42,002 nucleotides of DNA from Candidatus Nitrosopumilus sp. (lineage in GTDB: Archaea; Thermoproteota; Nitrososphaeria; Nitrososphaerales; Nitrosopumilaceae): positions 1 through 42,002 of the forward strand of contig JAOUNB010000008.1 of NCBI GenBank assembly GCA_029881195.1, in the 5' to 3' direction. This document shows positions 24,445 through 31,797 of the stretch, in pieces; position 1 is the stretch's first letter, and each line of letters starts with the position of its first letter. The notes beneath the pieces are model-generated. The model worked only from the letters and a program-made list of their open reading frames with translations, did no database searches and had not been told where the DNA came from. Position numbers and translations under genes: made by a program.

Positions 24445-24915
24445 TTATTTTCTTTTAGAGGCTAACATTTTCAGATTAGCTAGTTCTGTTTTCAATGACT
24501 CAATTTGAACAAGCGTTTGTAAATTAGCAATTTCTTGGTTCAATCTTTCAATTTCTCCATCTTTTAGCTTTACAGATTCTTTTAGGTTGTTAAGTTCTGT
24601 AGATAATTCAGATTGAACCTGTTTTATTTCTGAAAGACCAATCTGATTATTGCTAGTTGTTGTCTGAATGGTTTGTGTGTTATTCAAGCTTTTTTTTTCG
24701 GTTTGGGCATGAGATGGCGCGTGTTTGTGCATATAGTCAGTACTTTTTTGTGAAATCCAACAAGTGAATACCAAAAACCATGTAATGGGAACTGCCATGA
24801 TAAATACAAAGTTCAGAATAGGTGCAAAGTCAACAAAATATGGCCATAGTCCGGTAAGAATCGCAGCAAAAACAGCTGTTACGATAGTGGCCAAATGGTT
24901 GCCCAAATATCCCAT
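24445..24915 (-). CDS. two-helix membrane protein with C-terminal coiled coil
   Basis: The 156-residue protein has two transmembrane helices (about residues 7-30 and 33-54), a polar His/Ser/Thr/Gln-rich linker (about 60-92), and a long charged coiled coil (about 93-156; LKDGEIERLNQEIANLQTLV). Both termini are likely cytoplasmic. I recognise no family. The architecture echoes the membrane plus coil layout of the small gene at 374-703, but the sequences are unrelated by eye. It lies convergent with the Cys-rich microprotein. Confidence 0.7.
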   Translation of the reverse strand: MGYLGNHLATIVTAVFAAILTGLWPYFVDFAPILNFVFIMAVPITWFLVFTCWISQKSTDYMHKHAPSHAQTEKKSLNNTQTIQTTTSNNQIGLSEIKQVQSELSTELNNLKESVKLKDGEIERLNQEIANLQTLVQIESLKTELANLKMLASKRK

Positions 24916-24999
24916 GATAATTTAAAAAATTCATTATTTATAATAGTAATGCTGAATACCACAAAATGTATAATAATTAAAAAGAAAAAGGAGCCGAAT

Positions 25000-25227
25000 T
25001 TATTCGTCTTCTTCAGGGGTTACTGCTTTAGGCATATCAGATTGTAAGATTTGGATTTTTTGCAATAGTTCGGTTCTCAGATCTCTTGCAACTCTTCTTA
25101 CAGTAGGTCTTGGAACACCCAGTTCATCAACCACTTTGGTGTAAATATCTTGTTTGTCTGTTACCCCTTTGTCAAGATAAGAATTAATCGCTTCTTTAAT
25201 TATCGTGCTTTGGTTTGTACGATTCAA
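25000..25227 (-). CDS. small helix-turn-helix DNA-binding protein
   Basis: The 75-residue protein has a helix-turn-helix-like core: SYLDKGVTDKQDIYTKVVDELGVPRPTVRRVARDLRTELLQK. The GVPRPTVRRVARDLR stretch is the likely recognition helix, and the end is acidic (TPEEDE). It starts with TTG, with a TATA-like sequence about 25-30 bases upstream and a 16-bp palindrome next to it, which suggests autoregulation. Its small size and charge are typical of archaeal wHTH regulators. The target regulon is unknown. Confidence 0.75.
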   Translation of the reverse strand: MNRTNQSTIIKEAINSYLDKGVTDKQDIYTKVVDELGVPRPTVRRVARDLRTELLQKIQILQSDMPKAVTPEEDE

Positions 25228-25266
25228 CAGATTCTAAATTTCAATTGTTCTATATAACACTATAAC

Positions 25267-25282
25267 TTTTAGAATTCTAAAA
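25267..25282. promoter_or_regulatory. 16-bp perfect palindrome upstream of the HTH gene
   Basis: TTTTAGAATTCTAAAA reads the same on both strands; with one extra A the symmetry extends to ACTTTT/AAAAAGT. It lies 40-55 bases upstream of the HTH start, just beyond the TATA-like TTATATAG around 25250-25258, a suitable position for an activator or autoregulator of that gene. Confidence 0.45.
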
Positions 25283-25461
25283 AGTTACATGTTACAAATT
25301 TAGGTTTTTAGTTTTTGAAAAGATTATAATTTTTTCAACCTATAACAAAAAAATTCATCAATGTATTGAGAGTTATGAATTGTTCAGAATTAAAATATAA
25401 ACGGAATTTTTTAATTAGATTTCACAAAAGACTCTTATGATAAGACAACAAAATATCCCTA

Positions 25462-25938
25462 TTGAGTACAGTAAATATCGAAACCAATTTAGGAAATATC
25501 TCATTTAAACTTCTACCTGAATTAGCACCAGAGACAGTTAGAAATTTTGAAAAATTAGTCAAGGATGGATTCTATGATGGTACCCTTTTTCACAGAGTCA
25601 TTCCTGGATTCATGATTCAAGGAGGAGATCCAAATACAAAAACAGACAACAAAGGATCATGGGGAATGGGGGGACCTGGATATAATATCAAAGCCGAATT
25701 TAATTCAAGATCTCATTTACGCGGCATAGTTTCTATGGCTAGATCACAAGATCCTGATAGTGCAGGTTCTCAATTCTTTATAGTGACTACGGATAGTGCA
25801 TTCTTAGATAGACAATACACTGTATTTGGAGAAGTAACAGAAGGGATGGATGTTGCAGATAAAATTGTGAATCTTCAAAGAGACGGTAATGATTGTCCAT
25901 TGGAAAAAGCTCAAATGCTTCATGTGACTGTTGAATAA
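25462..25938 (+). CDS. cyclophilin-type peptidyl-prolyl cis-trans isomerase
   Basis: The 158-residue cytosolic cyclophilin has the hallmark motifs VNIETNLGNISFKLLPELAPETVRNF, YDGTLFHRVIPGFMIQGGDP (with the catalytic Arg in FHRV), RGIVSMARSQDPDSAGSQFFI and LDRQYTVFGEVTEGMDV. It accelerates proline isomerisation during folding. The start is TTG at 25462; the promoter appears farther upstream (AAATATAAAC near 25395), giving a leader of several dozen bases, unusual for this genome. Its stop is directly followed by the ATG of the next gene (no gap), so the two are likely co-translated. No missing residues are visible. Confidence 0.93.
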   Translation: MSTVNIETNLGNISFKLLPELAPETVRNFEKLVKDGFYDGTLFHRVIPGFMIQGGDPNTKTDNKGSWGMGGPGYNIKAEFNSRSHLRGIVSMARSQDPDSAGSQFFIVTTDSAFLDRQYTVFGEVTEGMDVADKIVNLQRDGNDCPLEKAQMLHVTVE

Positions 25939-26835
25939 ATGAATTTCAAGATTTGTGGATTTTTAGTAATTTTTTTAATAATTTTTGTTATCCCTACGGT
26001 TGATGCACAGATCTCATTTGGTGAGAAGGCCAAGCAAAAATCTGTCATAATAATCATTGATTCAGAGGGAGGTGTTCATGTGAGACATGTTATTAGTCCA
26101 TCAAATTTGTCACAACAAATTGAGTTGATTTATGGAACTGTCTCAAATATCACAGTCACAGATGAACAAGGAGAAGAAAAACAATTCTCAGTAATTGGAG
26201 ACAATAAGGAATTAGTAATTTCTCCTTCTAATAACAACTCTATTGTAGAATATGAACTTGAAAATGTGATTACTCAAAAAGACAATGTATGGACATGGAA
26301 TTTTAGGTATCTTGAGACGACTTCTTTTATTTTACCTGAAGAAGCTGATTTGATTTTTGTTAATGAAAAACCAGTACAATTAGTTGAAAAAAAAGGAATA
26401 ACATGTCATGGATGTCAAATGGTTTTAGAATATTCAATTAATGAACCAAAAACATATCAAAGCATAAAATGGGAAGATAGAGAATTTCTAGTTGAAATTA
26501 GAAGTCATTCAGATATTGATGGATTTACATTTCAGCAACCAACAAAAAGTATGACATTTGATGTTTCTGAAAAAAATAAATTTGTTACAACAATAATTCC
26601 ATTAGAGTTGTTGTGGGGACCATATGCGGTATTTCTTGATGATAAAAAAATAGGCTTTCATGAATACATCAACAATGGAACACATGTATGGCTTAACATT
26701 AGACCTGAAACTACTGGTGAAGTTACAATCATTGGAACAACTGTAATTCCTGAATTTCCAGTAATAATGCCATTAGTAATTGGATTTTTGGCGATTATCA
26801 TTACTCCGTTAATTAAGAAAGTTAATCTCCACTAG
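25939..26835 (+). CDS. secreted C-terminally anchored protein with CHGC pair
   Basis: The 298-residue protein has a signal peptide (about 1-23, ending VDA before Gln), an extracytoplasmic beta-rich domain and a C-terminal hydrophobic helix (about 274-292) preceded by PEFP and followed by KK. This tail resembles PEF-type sorting signals of archaea, but the PEFG form usual in thaumarchaea is not exact. C156 and C159 (TCHGCQM) are the only cysteine pair in the mature protein and might form a disulfide or hold a metal. It follows the cyclophilin with zero gap, hinting at joint expression. Its end overlaps the antisense zinc-ribbon gene by 14 bp. Confidence 0.78.
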   Translation: MNFKICGFLVIFLIIFVIPTVDAQISFGEKAKQKSVIIIIDSEGGVHVRHVISPSNLSQQIELIYGTVSNITVTDEQGEEKQFSVIGDNKELVISPSNNNSIVEYELENVITQKDNVWTWNFRYLETTSFILPEEADLIFVNEKPVQLVEKKGITCHGCQMVLEYSINEPKTYQSIKWEDREFLVEIRSHSDIDGFTFQQPTKSMTFDVSEKNKFVTTIIPLELLWGPYAVFLDDKKIGFHEYINNGTHVWLNIRPETTGEVTIIGTTVIPEFPVIMPLVIGFLAIIITPLIKKVNLH

Positions 26836-26977
26836 AACCGCATGAACAAAAACCATATTCGTCAATTCTAACATCACAAACAGGGCATTTCTCACCATAA
26901 TCTACTTCCCAAGGCTCTTTTCCAAAAAGCTTGAAATGATCATCAATTTCTATAGGAATTTCTCTTTTCTTTTCCAA
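26822..26977 (-). CDS. 51-aa zinc-ribbon protein
   Basis: The frame starts with TTG at 26977-26975 and ends TAA at 26824-26822. The 51 residues contain a CPVC knuckle (C31, C34) and a CSC (C44, C46), typical of a small zinc ribbon: EKCPVCDVRIDEYGFCSCG. Nothing else in the family is recognised. It is divergent from the second small zinc protein (27024), with a perfect inverted repeat between them, so the two may be regulated together. Because only TTG is available as a start, the exact N-terminus is not certain. Confidence 0.5.
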   Translation of the reverse strand: MEKKREIPIEIDDHFKLFGKEPWEVDYGEKCPVCDVRIDEYGFCSCGSSGD

Positions 26978-26982
26978 TGATT

Positions 26983-27005
26983 TGTATAGGCATTATACCT
27001 ATACA
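26983..27005. promoter_or_regulatory. inverted repeat between two divergent zinc-protein genes
   Basis: TGTATAGG (26983-26990) and CCTATACA (26998-27005) are perfect 8-bp arms with a seven-base spacer CATTATA. The repeat begins six bases upstream of the minus-strand start and ends 18 bases upstream of the plus-strand start, so one bound protein could control both genes. Confidence 0.5.
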
Positions 27006-27023
27006 TGAATATCGGGACAAATC

Positions 27024-27212
27024 ATGAAAATTCAATGTGGCTGTCATTGTATAAAGTGTAAGAGTACGGATCTTGAGTCAAATAGAATAGGAGAACTTGA
27101 GAAGGATGGATATTTTGATATGCATCACACATGTAATCAATGCAATACACATTTTGATCACTTAGATGGTGAAACTTTTTCTAATTGTGAAAAATGTGAT
27201 TTTGCTAGTTAG
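27024..27212 (+). CDS. 62-aa zinc-binding protein
   Basis: The 62-residue protein is rich in metal ligands: CGCHCIKC (C5, C7, H8, C9, C12), CNQC (C37, C40), plus HH at 34-35, and CEKC (C55, C58). This suggests at least two zinc sites of the ribbon type. The rest is acidic. No known family can be named. The gene's promoter region holds the inverted repeat described at 26983-27005, and its end overlaps the convergent gene by 8 bp. A regulator, chaperone or metal buffer are all possible. Confidence 0.68.
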   Translation: MKIQCGCHCIKCKSTDLESNRIGELEKDGYFDMHHTCNQCNTHFDHLDGETFSNCEKCDFAS

Positions 27213-27693
27213 CGACTAATGCTTCTTCAACAAAATAATGAGTCCTATTTTCATAAGAATTTTTCATAATTTCTTTATTTGATGCCATCTTAGCTAGAGC
27301 CATTGAGACATCCAATGAACTTGCAGACCAGCCATATTCTCTAAGCTGTTGAACAGTCTCAGTTACTGTTCTTGGCGAATCAAAGAATCGGCTTGTCTCT
27401 AAAATTCTTAATTTTGATTTAATTTCACAAGATGTGATGGATTTTGGCTCGTCAAATTCTGGTTCATTTACTTCGACATTGTCCAAATACTCTAATCCGT
27501 ATTGAGTCGTTTGTTCAGATTCGGATGGTTTTTGGGCAGATTCTGTTCTGTAAACAATTTTTGCCGGGTTTTCTGGCAAATGATTTGAAATACTGTCAAT
27601 AATTTCACCTAGTGTTTGATTATCAACATAGAAATCTCTAGAATCAACTTCGATCTCATTCTCACCTAGTTTTACTTTAATTCTAGCCAACAA
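27205..27693 (-). CDS. unknown protein with C-terminal HTH-like region
   Basis: The 162-residue protein starts with a beta-rich domain of about 60 residues (ARIKVKLGENEIEVDSRDFYVDN) with a ubiquitin/MoaD-like feel, then an acidic linker, then a helical C-terminal region (about 90-162) with TVTETVQQLREYGWSASSLDVSMALAKMASNKEIMK and a YFVEE ending. The helical part resembles a winged HTH that could bind nucleic acid or protein. I do not recognise the family. A palindrome at 27728-27744 lies just upstream of its start. Confidence 0.7.
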   Translation of the reverse strand: MLARIKVKLGENEIEVDSRDFYVDNQTLGEIIDSISNHLPENPAKIVYRTESAQKPSESEQTTQYGLEYLDNVEVNEPEFDEPKSITSCEIKSKLRILETSRFFDSPRTVTETVQQLREYGWSASSLDVSMALAKMASNKEIMKNSYENRTHYFVEEALVAN

Positions 27694-27727
27694 AAAATTA
27701 TTGTTTAATTTTGATTTATTCTGTTAG

Positions 27728-27744
27728 CTCTAAGGAGCTTAGAG
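27728..27744. promoter_or_regulatory. 17-bp inverted repeat upstream of the 162-aa gene
   Basis: CTCTAAG and CTTAGAG flank a GAG spacer. The repeat is 35-51 bases upstream of the minus-strand start at 27693 and about 78 bases upstream of the divergent secreted-protein gene, so either could be its target. Confidence 0.4.
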
Positions 27745-27821
27745 ATTAGATCAAAACTTTTACACAATTTATTGGTATTTTTTCCCTTTTGGATTAAAAT
27801 GTAATTTTGCTATTATTAGTC

Positions 27822-28268
27822 ATGAAATCATCCAAAAAAGTCGGTCTAATCATTCTGTTTGTATTAGGAATGAGTATTTTTGGATATTCACAGTATGCTT
27901 CAGCGTCACAAATAGGAGTAAGTGTTGTTCAGAGTGAGTTATTACATGAAAATGAAGAGAATTCAAACTACAATATAGAATTAAGATTCGAGAATCCTTC
28001 ATTGCTAATTATGACTTCAGGTGAGACAGAATTTTTTGTGATTTCAAACGACGAAATGATTGGTAAAGGAAAGTTAGAGCCTTTTACATTGTATCCATTA
28101 GATAGTAGCTATGTAAAAGGCACGTTTCACACAGATTCGAATGATAGTGCAGAGTCTCAATTAGTAAAAATTACGGGCACAACAAAATATGATTTGTTGA
28201 TTACATCTATTGATGTTCCATTTGTGTACTATCCAACAGAAGAACAGGCAAGAGAATTTATACATTAG
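27822..28268 (+). CDS. small secreted protein
   Basis: The 148-residue protein has a basic start (MKSSKK), a hydrophobic signal segment (about 7-24) and a likely cleavage after YASA before SQIG. The mature part is beta-rich and acidic: GVSVVQSELLHENEENSNYNIELRFENPSLLIMTSGETEFFVIS, reminiscent of extracytoplasmic LEA-like or Ig-like modules with the NPS turn. An upstream start at 27807 would add five residues; the ATG at 27822 before the Lys-rich stretch is preferred. It stands 17 bp upstream of the PfkB kinase gene. Function is unknown. Confidence 0.72.
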   Translation: MKSSKKVGLIILFVLGMSIFGYSQYASASQIGVSVVQSELLHENEENSNYNIELRFENPSLLIMTSGETEFFVISNDEMIGKGKLEPFTLYPLDSSYVKGTFHTDSNDSAESQLVKITGTTKYDLLITSIDVPFVYYPTEEQAREFIH

Positions 28269-28285
28269 AATTAGTTTCTTTGTAA

Positions 28286-29179
28286 ATGCTTACTGTTTTT
28301 GGTTCTACAGCATTAGATACAATTAGAACTCCAAAAAAAACAATAAAAAATGTTTTAGGAGGTGCAGCAACTTTTGCTGCAATCTCAGCAAGCAATTTTG
28401 TAAATACTGGATTAATTGCGGTAGTTGGCAAAGATTTTCCAAGACAGTATTATGAAATTTTATCAAAACATTTGGATTTACAAGGATTAACAATTAAAGA
28501 AGGTAAAACATTTTGCTATGATGGTAGTTATGATGATACACTAAGTACCCGATCAACTTTAAAAACTGAATTAAATGTATTAGCTGATTTTAAACCAACT
28601 GTGCCAGAAGATTATCGAAAATCTCAATTTGTATACCTTGCAAATAATGATCCCGAGCAAAATATTTCATTAATCAAAGAATTTGACAATGTGAAATTTT
28701 CTATGTGTGATACCATAGATTTCTGGATTTCTACTAAACGTGATGCAGTTATTAAAATGATAAAAGCTGTTGATGCAGTTGTGATAAATGATGAGGAGGC
28801 CAAACTTCTTACAAAAGAATTCAACTTGATAAAATGTGCGAAAAAAATGATGCAGTGGGGAGCAAAATACGTAATTATCAAAAAAGGGGAACACGGTTCT
28901 TTAATGTTTTATGATGATGTAATTTTTCCAACGGCAGGTTTTTCACTAGAAGATGTAGTAGATCCTACAGGTGCAGGAGACTCTTTTGCAGGGGCAATGA
29001 TAGGATATCTTGCAAGCAAAAAATCAACTAACATGTCTGAAATAAAAAAAGCGGTGGTTTATGGAAACGTATTAGGATCTTTTGCAGTTGAAAAGTATGG
29101 TCTAGATGGATTACTTAAGATCAAAAACAAAGATATTTCAAAACGGATTAAAATTTATGAAAAAATGATCCGCTTCTAA
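28286..29179 (+). CDS. PfkB-family carbohydrate/nucleoside kinase
   Basis: The 297-residue protein has the ribokinase fold signature: TVFGSTALDTIRTP at the start, GGAATFAAISASNF (substrate pocket), and the second signature DPTGAGDSFAGAMIGYLA with the catalytic Asp near residue 234. It should transfer phosphate from ATP to a sugar or nucleoside hydroxyl; adenosine, ribose or a related sugar is possible. It follows the secreted protein by 17 bp. Substrate cannot be fixed by reading; neighbours give no clue. Confidence 0.9.
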   Translation: MLTVFGSTALDTIRTPKKTIKNVLGGAATFAAISASNFVNTGLIAVVGKDFPRQYYEILSKHLDLQGLTIKEGKTFCYDGSYDDTLSTRSTLKTELNVLADFKPTVPEDYRKSQFVYLANNDPEQNISLIKEFDNVKFSMCDTIDFWISTKRDAVIKMIKAVDAVVINDEEAKLLTKEFNLIKCAKKMMQWGAKYVIIKKGEHGSLMFYDDVIFPTAGFSLEDVVDPTGAGDSFAGAMIGYLASKKSTNMSEIKKAVVYGNVLGSFAVEKYGLDGLLKIKNKDISKRIKIYEKMIRF

Positions 29180-29218
29180 AAAGACTTAAGTTCAATTATT
29201 TCTCAAATTGATTCATCC

Positions 29219-29566
29219 TTGACACAAGAAATGGCTGAAGATAGATTAGATATCATATTCAAACTTCAGAAAGGTCTGGCTGAAATGATGAATTTTGATA
29301 GATATCCAAAAGATTCAGAAGGAAGGATTTCTGCATTGTGTACTGCAATAATGCATGAAGCAGTAGAATTGCAAAGGACTACAAATTGGAAATGGTGGAA
29401 AATGGCAACCAAGTTTAATGAAGCTGAAGCAAGAGAAGAATTAATCGACATATGGCATTTTGTTGTTCAAGCATCACTAGAGCTTAAGCTTACGCCAGAT
29501 GATATTGTGGAAGAATACAAAAAGAAAAATGAAATCAATAGAGAAAGACAAAGAAATGGATATTAG
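29219..29566 (+). CDS. dimeric dUTPase-like all-alpha NTP pyrophosphohydrolase
   Basis: The 115-residue protein matches the dUTPase_2/MazG-like fold: FKLQKGLAEMM, then the metal-binding helices HEAVELQRTTNWKWW and EELIDIWHFVVQASLEL (ExxE/ExxD type acidic residues), and the end KKKNEINRERQRNGY, a marked family feature. It likely hydrolyses dUTP or a similar nucleotide, keeping uracil out of DNA. TTG at 29219 is the upstream start; an ATG at 29231 is nearly as good. It is convergent with the MtrA-like gene (overlap 4 bp). Confidence 0.85.
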   Translation: MTQEMAEDRLDIIFKLQKGLAEMMNFDRYPKDSEGRISALCTAIMHEAVELQRTTNWKWWKMATKFNEAEAREELIDIWHFVVQASLELKLTPDDIVEEYKKKNEINRERQRNGY

Positions 29567-30039
29567 TAAAATTTAATTTTAGATAGAATTCTTTCATAAT
29601 TAGTTTCGTTAATCAAATTTACAAGATTTACATTATTTTGAAAATATTTTATCTTAAATTCAGAAACTGTAAGATATGGATGAGGACTAAGTGAATTAAT
29701 TATTCTATTATTTTTGTCAATTCCATGTTTATGTAATTGAAATAAGGAGTGCCCAGATTTATGGCCAAAAACTTCTTTTCCGCAGACGATGATAGAATTA
29801 ATTTTTTGGTTATTGTTAACATATTCAATAATAGAATCAATTCCTTTATTTTCGGATAACAGTCGTCCTACTATAGAAACATCATTTAGAATTTTATGGG
29901 TAGAGAATCTTTTGAGTAAATCTATGCTTGAGAGAGTACAAATTGCTATTGATGAATTGGGATTTCCTTTAACATATTCTTCAGATATAGGTAAGACAGC
30001 CTTACATATTTCTCCAATTATTTCTGCTAGTACATTCAT
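29563..30039 (-). CDS. MtrA-like corrinoid-binding domain protein
   Basis: The 158-residue protein aligns by eye with the soluble cytoplasmic domain of MtrA of methanogens: EEYVKGNPNSSIAICTL, VGRLLSENKGIDSIIEYV, NSIIVCGKEVFGHKSGHSL, LHKHGIDKNNRII and a late KYFQNNVNLVNLI. H93 (EVFGH) falls where methanogen MtrA has its cobalt-ligand histidine. The C-terminal membrane helix of true MtrA is absent and no other Mtr subunits are near, so it cannot be the sodium-pumping methyltransferase. A corrinoid-carrying methyl transfer or storage role is inferred. Its ATG overlaps the stop of the upstream DegT gene by 4 bp, so both are co-translated. Confidence 0.78.
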   Translation of the reverse strand: MNVLAEIIGEICKAVLPISEEYVKGNPNSSIAICTLSSIDLLKRFSTHKILNDVSIVGRLLSENKGIDSIIEYVNNNQKINSIIVCGKEVFGHKSGHSLFQLHKHGIDKNNRIINSLSPHPYLTVSEFKIKYFQNNVNLVNLINETNYERILSKIKFY

Positions 30040-31118
30040 AATATTTCATTTAGAGTTCTGGCAATAAATTCGATATTTTTTGGAGTTACTCCTGGATGAA
30101 TTGGTAAAGAAATCACATGTGAAGATGCCCAATCGGTAATAGGAAGTTTAGTTTTTAGTTTGTAAAATGGTGTTTTATGAACTGGTATTGAGTAGTAAGA
30201 TACAGCACCAATTCCTTTTTCATTAAGTTTCTTCAAAATTTTATCACGTTTTTCTATTGCAATTGTATAAAGATACCAATTTACATTTTCATTTTTTTTC
30301 TGTGTTGGTAGTATAATATTTAGATCAGAGATCAATTTTGATAATAGATCTGCATTTTTTTTTCTTAATTTTAAAAAATTTGGGAGTTTTTTCATTTGAA
30401 CAGTTGCAATTGCAGCATTAATTTCTGGTAATCTTAAGTTTAGGCCAAACATTCTGGTATCATATCCATGAACCATTCCATGATTTCTAATCATCAATAA
30501 TTTATCTCGGAATTTTTTATTGTTAGTTACAACAAATCCGCCTTCACCAGCAGTCATTACCTTTGTAGGATACATACTGTAGCAACCCATTTCAAAGAAA
30601 GTACCTGTATGTTTTCCTTTGTATGTTGTTCCTAATGATTGTGCAGAATCTTCAATAATTGGAATATTGTATTGTTTAGAAATTTTAGAAAGTTTTTCAA
30701 CAGACGCTACGTTCCCATAAAGATGAACAGGTATAATAGCGCGAGTTTTTTTGTTAATCTTTTTTTCTAAATCATCAGGATCAATAGTATAATTTTCTTT
30801 TAGAATATCAACAAAAACTGGTTTAGCTCCAGTTGATACAACAGCATTTGCAGTTGCAACAAAAGTAAATGAAGGAATTAAAATTTCATCTCCTCTTTTG
30901 ACATCTAATGCATGTAAAGCAGCTTGGAGTGCAGCAGTACCTGAATTTACTGCAACAGCATATTTTGATTTTACAAAAGAAGCAGCAACTCTTTCAAATT
31001 CTTGAAGATGTTTTCCACCCTGACTAGCAGAGGATGTCAAAGCATCATTTTTTAGAATGTTGGTAACTGCAGATATCTCTTCTTTGTTTATAATAGGTAT
31101 GTTAATTGCAATCTTCAA
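30036..31118 (-). CDS. DegT/DnrJ/EryC1/StrS aminotransferase
   Basis: The 360-residue PLP enzyme has the family pattern: IPIINKEEISAVTNILKNDALT, AVNSGTAALQAALHALDVKRGDEILIPSFTFVATANAV, DIIIEDSAQSLGTTY-type segment (IPIIEDSAQSLGTTYKGKHTG), the Schiff-base lysine in YPTKVMTAGEGGFV and a NLRLPEINAAIATVQMKKL end. It aminates keto-sugars, usually nucleotide-linked, for cell-surface polysaccharide or glycan; it might also act in another pathway. The start is TTG. It is co-translated with the MtrA-like protein (ATGA overlap), an unusual pair. No other sugar-nucleotide genes are in the window. Confidence 0.9.
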   Translation of the reverse strand: MKIAINIPIINKEEISAVTNILKNDALTSSASQGGKHLQEFERVAASFVKSKYAVAVNSGTAALQAALHALDVKRGDEILIPSFTFVATANAVVSTGAKPVFVDILKENYTIDPDDLEKKINKKTRAIIPVHLYGNVASVEKLSKISKQYNIPIIEDSAQSLGTTYKGKHTGTFFEMGCYSMYPTKVMTAGEGGFVVTNNKKFRDKLLMIRNHGMVHGYDTRMFGLNLRLPEINAAIATVQMKKLPNFLKLRKKNADLLSKLISDLNIILPTQKKNENVNWYLYTIAIEKRDKILKKLNEKGIGAVSYYSIPVHKTPFYKLKTKLPITDWASSHVISLPIHPGVTPKNIEFIARTLNEIL

Positions 31119-31150
31119 CAGTAATGCTGTTTATAACTAGTCTATGAATT

Positions 31151-31158
31151 TTTATATT
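31151..31158 (+). promoter_or_regulatory. TATA-like element of the four-helix membrane protein
   Basis: TTTATATT is 23-30 bases upstream of the ATG at 31181, supporting that ATG rather than the TTG at 31166 as the start of a leaderless gene. Confidence 0.45.
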
Positions 31159-31180
31159 TCAAAATTTGGCAGATTGCATT

Positions 31181-31750
31181 ATGAAACCACGTCATCTTGA
31201 AAAAACAGATTCAGGCTACAAAGTGTATTTGTATATTTTTTATGTTTGTGGATTCATTATGTTATCATCTCTAGTTTTTGGAGTATATGTTACAATGATA
31301 GAATGGATTGAAAATGGAACTTATGTTATGGGAGAGGCAATACATAACACAACAATTCCATTTGAAAATTTTGCGCGAGTATCCACATGGATATTTTTTT
31401 CTACAATTATTGGATGGTATTGTGTTTCAAGAATTGGTTGGAAGAGAACCGCTGGAAATAAGATTGTCGGAACAAAGATGGCGTTACTTCAGTTAATGTT
31501 ACTAGGATTTTCAATTATTACACTCTATGAAGTGATATACAATTTTACAGTATTAAATGCACAAATGACAGCAGGAATTATTGATGGGATGGTTCCAGAT
31601 ATTGATAGATTATTCGTTGCTTACCCAGATCCTGATAGACCATGGAATTTGATTTTTGCAACAAAAGTGTTTCTTGCAGCCTTTATTATTAGCACACATG
31701 CATTTTATCTTAGCACAAAACCCAGAAAAAGCCTAGATGAATCAAAGTAG
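31181..31750 (+). CDS. four-helix membrane protein, unknown function
   Basis: The 189-residue protein has four predicted transmembrane helices (about 17-40, 67-85, 103-128 and 157-178), a basic C-terminus (STKPRKSLDESK), and an extracytoplasmic loop between helices 3 and 4 with acidic and aromatic residues (IDGMVPDIDRLFVAYPDPDRPW). I recognise no family. The promoter at 31151 supports the ATG at 31181. The protein is divergent from the DegT/MtrA-like unit by 62 bp. Conserved-looking polar pairs inside helices are few, so a transporter role is not supported. Confidence 0.75.
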   Translation: MKPRHLEKTDSGYKVYLYIFYVCGFIMLSSLVFGVYVTMIEWIENGTYVMGEAIHNTTIPFENFARVSTWIFFSTIIGWYCVSRIGWKRTAGNKIVGTKMALLQLMLLGFSIITLYEVIYNFTVLNAQMTAGIIDGMVPDIDRLFVAYPDPDRPWNLIFATKVFLAAFIISTHAFYLSTKPRKSLDESK

Positions 31751-31797
31751 AATAGATAATTTCAGATTATTTTACGTAAAAACTATTTTTAGTATGT

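Noticed and set aside
31117-31131. AACAG/CTGTT repeat at the DegT start
   Set aside because: Arms of only five bases overlapping the start codon, not better than chance.
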